Source: CAZHOS01 sp964534605 (GTDB taxonomy: Bacteria; Patescibacteriota; Saccharimonadia; Saccharimonadales; VXPC01). From it: a stretch of DNA of 36,612 nucleotides. Positions 32,463 to 36,612 of the stretch are shown piece by piece. The position numbers and the translations under genes are program-made. The notes beneath the pieces are model-generated. The model saw only the letters and a list, made by a program, of their open reading frames with translations, ran no database searches and was not told the origin of the DNA. The stretch spans positions 1 to 36,612 of the forward strand of contig CAZHOS010000008.1 in NCBI GenBank assembly GCA_964534605.1, read 5' to 3'. Positions within the stretch are counted from its first letter, which is position 1. Each line of letters opens with the position of its first letter.

Positions 32463-32491
32463 GACGATAGCCTAGCAGGCTAGTCATTTTT
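32463..32491 (+). terminator. Terminator of the DGK-VIT1 operon
   Basis: Stem TAGCCT (32468-32473) and AGGCTA (32477-32482) with an AGC loop, outer GAC/GTC, and a T run at 32487-32491. It lies between convergent operons. Confidence 0.6.
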
Positions 32492-32510
32492 GGCCAATAA
32501 CGAGAAGCGT

Positions 32511-35099
32511 TTATTCGTAGTTTATGGCTTCTAGCACGGATGTTTTGGAGGCCCTCCAAGAAGGGATGAGCGATGCCAAGAATGCAGCTAGTAGCGCAAC
32601 GACAACGTAAATAGCTATCTGTGAAGGTGATACTACAAACGAGCTAAGCCCTTCGTCTTCGAGTGCCTTAAGTATTACCCAGGCAAAGAATATCCCCATT
32701 GCTATACCGATAGTTGTACCAAAAAGAGCCAGCAGGGCAGATTCGAGGCGGATAGTACGACGTACTTGTCGCCTGGTCATACCAACAGCACGGAGCAAGC
32801 CTATTTCTCGTGTTCTTTCGGTGATGGATAGTGTCAGGGTGTTGGCTATACCAAGTATTGCTATTAGCACCGTCATAGCCAGTAAACCCCAGATAAGCGA
32901 CAATATCTGATCTATCTGCATCTTGGCATCCTCTACTAGCTCGCCAGCATTCTGGACCTCGATTGAGGGGAAGTTAGCTGCAAGCTCGTCAACAGCAGCC
33001 CTGTCGTTTGCTTCGTCAAAGCCGTCGGCGTAGTTCGCAAAAACAATACTGTATTCTGAAGGCTCTATATAGCGCTCGTAATTGTTGAGCGATATCAAGT
33101 AGTCAGAGTCAAACTGCTCTTCGTAAGTGCCCACAACAGTAAATTGTACGTCCTGGCCGTTGGATAAGGTTATGTCTAGGTTGTCGCCGAGCTGAGCCTC
33201 TATAGACTCTAGACGGGCAGCGTTTACGTATACAGAGTCCTCTTGGTTCAGCTTATCGTAGTTACCGTCGTCTGGTTCCAACGAAAGGACTGAATTAAAC
33301 GTTGCCGGATCGACTCCGTACAGGAAGTCGCGGTCCTGGTCCTCTTGGTCGTTGAACTGATAGAGGGCTAGATCCGCATATATGGGGGATATCTCGTCTG
33401 TCTCTGGTAGTGCCGAGAGGTCTTGGGTGAAGCGGAAGCTCACACCGCTCTCTGGCAGTGGGCCTCTTTGTCCAGCTACGTTCTGGAAGGTTAGGTCTGC
33501 CGGGAAGCTCTCTGTTATGACATCGTCGATAGTCCCCTTTATCGAGCCTGCAAAGATTCCAACAAGAGTCACCAAGGCAACACCTATCATTAGCGCAGAT
33601 GCAGTAGATGCAGTTCTGCGGGGCGAGCGCACGATATTGCCTGCTGCCAGCGAGCCAGTAACTTTAAATAGCTTCCTCAGCGGATAGCCGAAGATCGCTG
33701 CGAAAGGCCGCACCAGTAGGGGCGACATGATAGACACACCCAGGAACATAGATGGCACACCTACCCCAACGGCATAGAGGCGATTAAAGGGAGGGTCGCC
33801 AAACAAACCGTACCATATAGCTATAGCACCAATTATGCTCAGTATTGCTCCTAGGATGAACCTGACTACCAACGGCTTGCGTTTGCCGACATCAACCTGT
33901 CCGCGGATCGCCTCGACTGGAGAAACTTTGGAGGCTCTTCGGGCGGGTACAAGTGCCGAGAACAGAGTTACGACAACTCCAACTATTATCGACACTATGA
34001 ATGTCCTGGGCAGTAAGCGTAGTGGTCCTTCTGGCAGACCAAAGCCGCCTTGCTCTAGACCAAAGCTAAGCATCTTAGCCAGACCTAAGCCGGCCAAGAC
34101 ACCAAGTAGCGATGCTACTATGGATACTATCAGTGCTTCTACAGCAACCATCGCAACGACTTGTTTCTTGGTAGCGCCAACTGCTCGTAGAAGCGCCAGC
34201 TCTTTAGATCTTTGTGACAAGATTATCCTAAAGGTATTTTGGATAATAAAGGCACCTACAAACACGGCTACAGCGGCAAATACGAGTAGGAATGTAGTTA
34301 TAAACCCAAGCCCCTCGTTAATATCGTCGATCTGCTCGGCAGTTTGCTGATCACCTGTTACCGCCTCGACACCTTCTGGTAGTACTTCGGATATTCTCGA
34401 GCGTAGCTCCTCTTGGCTAACGCCCTCGACCGCATTTATATCTACTATGCTGACTCTGCCATCTAGATCGAACATGCGCTGGGCCTCTTCGAATTCGAAT
34501 AACACGAGGATAGCCCCGGCCAGACTGTCTTCTTCGCCAAAGCTAGCGGCACCGACAAGCTCAAATTCCTCGACACCTTCTGGACCTTCAAGCTGCAGGT
34601 TATCGCCCACGCTAAAGTCAAAATTACGGATCGTGTTAGCATCTAGCACAACCTCGCCTGGACCTTCAGGTGCCCGGCCATTACCTTCCTGGATATTTAT
34701 CGGGCTTAGAGTCGGCTCTGTTAGCCAAGAAAATCCGAGTATCGGAGGTCCTTGTGTAGTGATCACTTCTCCGTCGTTGTCCAGGACTACTGCGCTACCA
34801 ATCACTGTGGGTGCTGCAACAGCTACTCCCTCGACAGCATTTATATCGTCAACAATACTTTCTGGCAGGCTGGCTGAGTCCTGGCCAAACGAAGACCCGA
34901 AACCAATGTCTTCTTCGATAGTTCGTACAGAGACGTCTACATTAAAAACGTCTTCGAACAGGCTAGTAAATGTACTTCTAATACTATCGCTAAATATAAA
35001 GCTGGCGGCTACAAAGCCAACACTGAGCACAATAGAAAAGAGGGTTAGCACCAGTCGGCGCTTGTATCCTAACAAGCTTTTGAGAGCTACTTTGAACAT
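32511..35099 (-). CDS. ABC transporter permease, MacB/FtsX type (two FtsX domains)
   Basis: An 862-residue permease. It starts with a helix (about 17-37) and a large outer domain (about 45-255), then a first FtsX domain (about 265-395) with SKELALLRAVGATKKQV. A middle pair of helices (about 410-460) is followed by a second outer domain (about 520-735) and a second FtsX domain (about 740-858) with TREIGLLRAVGMTRRQV. This is the duplicated YtrF/LolC-like layout. It would carry out mechanotransmission, exporting or extracting a lipid, peptide or antimicrobial. It follows the ATPase gene by 6 nt. Confidence 0.9.
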   Translation of the reverse strand: MFKVALKSLLGYKRRLVLTLFSIVLSVGFVAASFIFSDSIRSTFTSLFEDVFNVDVSVRTIEEDIGFGSSFGQDSASLPESIVDDINAVEGVAVAAPTVIGSAVVLDNDGEVITTQGPPILGFSWLTEPTLSPINIQEGNGRAPEGPGEVVLDANTIRNFDFSVGDNLQLEGPEGVEEFELVGAASFGEEDSLAGAILVLFEFEEAQRMFDLDGRVSIVDINAVEGVSQEELRSRISEVLPEGVEAVTGDQQTAEQIDDINEGLGFITTFLLVFAAVAVFVGAFIIQNTFRIILSQRSKELALLRAVGATKKQVVAMVAVEALIVSIVASLLGVLAGLGLAKMLSFGLEQGGFGLPEGPLRLLPRTFIVSIIVGVVVTLFSALVPARRASKVSPVEAIRGQVDVGKRKPLVVRFILGAILSIIGAIAIWYGLFGDPPFNRLYAVGVGVPSMFLGVSIMSPLLVRPFAAIFGYPLRKLFKVTGSLAAGNIVRSPRRTASTASALMIGVALVTLVGIFAGSIKGTIDDVITESFPADLTFQNVAGQRGPLPESGVSFRFTQDLSALPETDEISPIYADLALYQFNDQEDQDRDFLYGVDPATFNSVLSLEPDDGNYDKLNQEDSVYVNAARLESIEAQLGDNLDITLSNGQDVQFTVVGTYEEQFDSDYLISLNNYERYIEPSEYSIVFANYADGFDEANDRAAVDELAANFPSIEVQNAGELVEDAKMQIDQILSLIWGLLAMTVLIAILGIANTLTLSITERTREIGLLRAVGMTRRQVRRTIRLESALLALFGTTIGIAMGIFFAWVILKALEDEGLSSFVVSPSQIAIYVVVALLAAFLASLIPSWRASKTSVLEAINYE

Positions 35100-35105
35100 G
35101 GCTGA

Positions 35106-35846
35106 CTACTCTCCAAGCTTTTTGAGCTTATCTAGGATCTTGGCAGTAGTTGGCTTTGTCATTTCGTCGACTATTTTGCCGTCGTCCAAGAATATTACTC
35201 GGTCGGCATAGCTTGCAGCATGAGCGTCATGCGTAACCATGACGATCGCTTGGCCAAACTCGTCGACTGCTGCTCGCATAAACTCCAGTAGTTCGCGACC
35301 AGACTTGGAGTCAAGGTTACCGCTGGGCTCGTCTGCAAAAACTATCTCGGGGCGAGCAATCAAGGCTCTAGCGGCGGCAACACGCTGCTGCTGTCCGCCT
35401 GACAGTTCTGAGGGGAGGTGTTTCATACGGTCTTCGATCCCAAGGGTGCGCACCACTCTGTCGAACCATTCTTGGTCATAGCCTTTGCCAGCAATTGTTT
35501 GGGGGAGGATTATGTTCTCTTTGGCAGTTAGAGTTGGGATAAGGTTGAAGGCCTGGAAGATAAAGCCAACATTGTCGCGGCGAAGCTTGGTCAGCCGTGC
35601 ATCCTTCATGTTGCTGATGTTTTGGCCGCCCAAAGTAACTTTGCCAGATGACAGTTGATCGAGCCCGGCTATGCACTGCAGCAAAGTCGACTTACCAGAG
35701 CCACTAGGCCCCATTATTGCCGTAAATTTGCCCTGCTGGAAGTCAACATTTACCCTATTGAGTGCCTGCACCATAGTGCTGCCCTCGCCGTATTTCTTGG
35801 TGCCGCTCCTCATGGACGCGGCCAAAGCTGTTTTGCTAGCTGCCAT
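35106..35846 (-). CDS. ABC transporter ATP-binding protein (MacB/LolD type)
   Basis: A 246-residue ATPase when started at ATG 35846, where AGGAGG lies 3 nt upstream; a longer reading up to 35954 runs into the tRNA-repeat cluster. Walker A is GPSGSGKS (46-53), the Q loop Q98, signature LSGGQ (148-152), Walker B VFADE with catalytic E173, D loop LDS and switch H206. It powers the neighbouring permease. A TATTCT/TATATA-rich stretch at about 35858-35878 may be its promoter. Confidence 0.93.
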   Translation of the reverse strand: MAASKTALAASMRSGTKKYGEGSTMVQALNRVNVDFQQGKFTAIMGPSGSGKSTLLQCIAGLDQLSSGKVTLGGQNISNMKDARLTKLRRDNVGFIFQAFNLIPTLTAKENIILPQTIAGKGYDQEWFDRVVRTLGIEDRMKHLPSELSGGQQQRVAAARALIARPEIVFADEPSGNLDSKSGRELLEFMRAAVDEFGQAIVMVTHDAHAASYADRVIFLDDGKIVDEMTKPTTAKILDKLKKLGE

Positions 35847-35907
35847 AAGCCTCCTTTTGTCTATATATAGAATACCTCTTAAAGGAATAAAATAGAAGTG
35901 GAGTATG

Positions 35908-36005
35908 GCGGGATTATCGGGCCCTCGTGCGTGTTTGACTCCCGAGAAATCCAACCAATCAAAAAGCCCCTAGTGGGGCTTTTAGATTGGTGCGGGTGGC
36001 GGGAA
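35908..36005 (-). repeat. tRNA-Gly 3'-end repeat, copy A
   Basis: TTGGTGCGGGTGGCGGGAA (35987-36005) equals the tRNA-Gly acceptor/T-arm end on the minus strand. The hairpin 35954-35991 (ACCAATC with GATTGGT, inner AAAAGCCCC with GGGGCTTTT, TAGT loop) follows it on the minus strand and acts as a terminator (T tract). Beyond that, the 35908-35953 module repeats the GATTATC and GTGCGTGTTTGA elements of 36211-36240. Confidence 0.7.
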
Positions 36006-36112
36006 GACGCAAACCAGCAAGGATAGCAGCTGTTTGCTGTTCCGTACGTCCATGCAGGCATGGACTACTTACAAACCCGGTCCTTCGGACCTATGGGTTT
36101 GACTACATCTAT
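36006..36112. other. Structured spacer between tRNA-Gly repeat copies A and B
   Basis: GTCCATGC (36048-36055) with GCATGGAC (36058-36065); CAAACCC-GGTCC (36072-36083) with GGACC-TAT-GGGTTTG (36087-36101). No ORF of merit. A third, weaker stem (GCAAAC/GTTTGC) lies at about 36009-36037. Confidence 0.5.
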
Positions 36113-36167
36113 ACCAAGATTAAAATCTCCCAGTCGGAGGCTTTAATCTTGGTGCGGGTGGCGGGAA
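36113..36167 (-). repeat. tRNA-Gly 3'-end repeat, copy B
   Basis: The same 19-mer at 36149-36167. It is followed on the minus strand by the stem ACCAAGATTAAA (36113-36124) with TTTAATCTTGGT (36142-36153), 12 bp perfect, with an inner CTCC/GGAG. The 5' half of a tRNA is absent. Confidence 0.7.
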
Positions 36168-36252
36168 TATGTAGTATAATCCGCCCGTTTTGTCGATCAA
36201 GATCGACGGGGGATTATCAAACCTTTGTGCGTGTTTGATCTCCGGAACTCAG
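36168..36252. other. Structured spacer between tRNA-Gly repeat copies B and C
   Basis: ATAATCC (36176-36182) with GGATTAT (36211-36217) encloses GTCGATC (36192-36198) with GATCGAC (36201-36207). ATCAAAC (36216-36222) pairs with GTTTGAT (36233-36239) and partly overlaps it, so the two folds may compete. Confidence 0.5.
36173..36200 (-). promoter_or_regulatory. Possible minus-strand promoter inside the repeat cluster
   Basis: TTGATC (36195-36200), 16 bp, TATACT (36173-36178). A transcript from it would begin just before the copy B tRNA 3' end and run into hairpin B. It overlaps an inverted repeat, so this could be chance. Confidence 0.3.
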
Positions 36253-36290
36253 ACCAAAGAAAAAACTCCTGATGGAGTTCTGTCTTTGGT
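36253..36290 (-). terminator. Terminator of tRNA-Gly (hairpin C)
   Basis: On the minus strand, ACCAAAGA (36283-36290, whose first bases are the tRNA ACCA end), AACTCC, loop, GGAGTTTTTT, TCTTTGGT (36253-36260). The base of the stem pairs with the tRNA 3' end. Confidence 0.65.
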
Positions 36291-36361
36291 GCGGGTGGCG
36301 GGAATCAAACCCGCAACTTCAGCTTGGAAGGCTAACGTGATAATCGTTTCACTACACCCGC
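36287..36361 (-). tRNA. tRNA-Gly(TCC)
   Basis: 75 nt: acceptor GCGGGTG/CACCCGC, anticodon loop CTTCCAA (anticodon TCC), T arm GCGGG/CCCGC, discriminator A, encoded CCA. Its 3' end is copied twice downstream. Confidence 0.95.
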
Positions 36362-36376
36362 ATAGATTGCTGAATC

Positions 36377-36405
36377 AGTATAGCATGGAGCTCAGCTGGC
36401 TTAAA
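36377..36405 (-). promoter_or_regulatory. Promoter of tRNA-Gly
   Basis: On the minus strand, TTTAAG (36400-36405), 17 bp, TATACT (36377-36382), 15 nt before the tRNA 5' end. It is divergent from the tRNA-Arg/His promoter. Confidence 0.55.
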
Positions 36406-36419
36406 CAGAGGTAGTGTTG

Positions 36420-36425
36420 TATAAT
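36420..36425 (+). promoter_or_regulatory. -10 box of the tRNA-Arg/tRNA-His unit
   Basis: Perfect TATAAT, 17 nt before tRNA-Arg. TGGCTT (36397-36402) is a weak -35 at 17 bp. Confidence 0.5.
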
Positions 36426-36442
36426 TTTGCATTGAAATATAG

Positions 36443-36520
36443 GCGCCGGTAGCTCAGTTGGATTAGAGCAATGGGCTTCTATCCCACAGGTCGGGGGTTC
36501 GAGTCCCTCCCGGCGTGCCA
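36443..36520 (+). tRNA. tRNA-Arg(TCT)
   Basis: 78 nt: acceptor GCGCCGG/CCGGCGT (first pair G-T), D stem GCTC/GAGC, anticodon loop CTTCTAT (anticodon TCT), T arm with GTTCGAGTC, discriminator G, encoded CCA. Confidence 0.95.
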
Positions 36521-36534
36521 AATATTTCGAATAC

Positions 36535-36612
36535 GGCGGGTGTAGCTCAGTCGGTTAGAGCGTCTGGTTGTGGTTCAGAAGGTCGCCGGTTCAATTCCGG
36601 TCACTCGCCCCA
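36535..36612 (+). tRNA. tRNA-His(GTG)
   Basis: 78 nt ending at the window edge. The extra G at position -1 pairs with C73 (GGCGGGTG/CACTCGCC), the histidine identity mark. Anticodon loop TTGTGGT, T arm with GTTCAATTC, encoded CCA. Confidence 0.95.

Noticed and set aside
35847..35954. N-terminal extension of the ABC ATPase
   Set aside because: It has no similarity to the family and overlaps the repeat module; ATG 35846 has AGGAGG upstream.
35908..36101. c-di-GMP or other known riboswitch in the repeat cluster
   Set aside because: A CACGCAC-like motif recalls GEMM-I, but the GNRA loop, its receptor and the second stem are missing.
35954..36361. CRISPR array
   Set aside because: Only three copies, long unequal spacers with their own hairpins, and the repeat is the tRNA-Gly 3' end; no cas genes.
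35987..36414. Open frames in the tRNA-Gly repeat cluster
   Set aside because: They translate the repeated tRNA end and the tRNA itself, with no ribosome site.
1..36612. Insertion sequences, integrases or prophage
   Set aside because: No transposase, recombinase or phage structural gene is encoded in the window.

Overview
The window looks like a chromosomal contig from a Candidate Phyla Radiation bacterium, most plausibly a Saccharibacteria (TM7)-type lineage. This is inference from gene content and order, not a database match. The evidence is compact coding, many 1-4 nt gene overlaps, a PilM-PilN-PilO/PilC/PilB type IV pilus locus beside recA, a class I fructose-bisphosphate aldolase, and no visible biosynthetic or mobile-element genes. 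TGA is used as a stop (pilM and pilN end in ATGA overlaps), so the UGA-to-Gly code of Gracilibacteria/SR1 does not apply.

Layout. 1-906: tail of a small membrane protein and a divergent methyltransferase. 1029-7309 (+): comEC, yebC, a small membrane protein, ruvC, class I aldolase, ruvA, ruvB and a PH-domain membrane protein, i.e. DNA uptake and Holliday-junction processing. 7310-7587: a non-coding stretch dense in hairpins. 7588-13963 (-): a type IV pilus locus in three blocks: pilB-pilC, the pilin with its own strong promoter, and pilM-pilN-pilO plus a one-TM protein. 14151-17140 (+): recA, a small membrane protein, two duplicated membrane proteins and recX. 17142-21387 (-): a five-repeat lamin-tail surface protein overlapping tsaE, then tsaB and a GNAT acetyltransferase. 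21528-24388 (+): a PRC-barrel protein, RNase Y with a structured leader, and an orphan protein. 24563-25554 (-): a frameshifted orphan gene and a DUF3592-like protein. 25578-26369 (+): a YmdB-family phosphoesterase. 26362-30839 (-): a small membrane protein, two ABC1/UbiB-like kinases, another small membrane protein and a possible Fe(II) oxygenase. 30949-31180: tRNA-Pro interrupted by a scaffold gap. 31269-32451 (+): a DGK/phytol-kinase-like protein and a VIT1/CCC1 transporter. 32511-35846 (-): a MacB-like ABC transporter. 35850-36612: a cluster of tRNA-Gly-derived 3'-end repeats with structured spacers, then tRNA-Gly, tRNA-Arg and tRNA-His.

Functionally, the window couples DNA uptake (type IV pilus and ComEC) with recombination (RecA, RecX, RuvABC), which suits a small-genome, host-dependent bacterium that may be naturally competent. 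Many promoters have a -10 box only 6-9 nt from the start codon and no Shine-Dalgarno sequence, which suggests frequent leaderless translation; other genes (recA, the pilin, the methyltransferase, the ABC ATPase) have strong AGGAGG-type sites.

The most unusual signals are: (1) three copies of the tRNA-Gly 3' end at 35987-36304, each followed on the minus strand by a terminator-like hairpin whose base pairs with the tRNA ACCA end, with two shorter structured spacers; (2) a 100-N gap whose two flanks share exactly 55 bp, almost certainly an assembly artefact at one tRNA-Pro; (3) the structured non-coding block downstream of the pilus operon; (4) a pair of ABC1-type kinases with a glycine-rich loop in place of the usual alanine-rich loop, bracketed by two-TM microproteins; (5) a one-base frameshift in an orphan gene at an A5 run.
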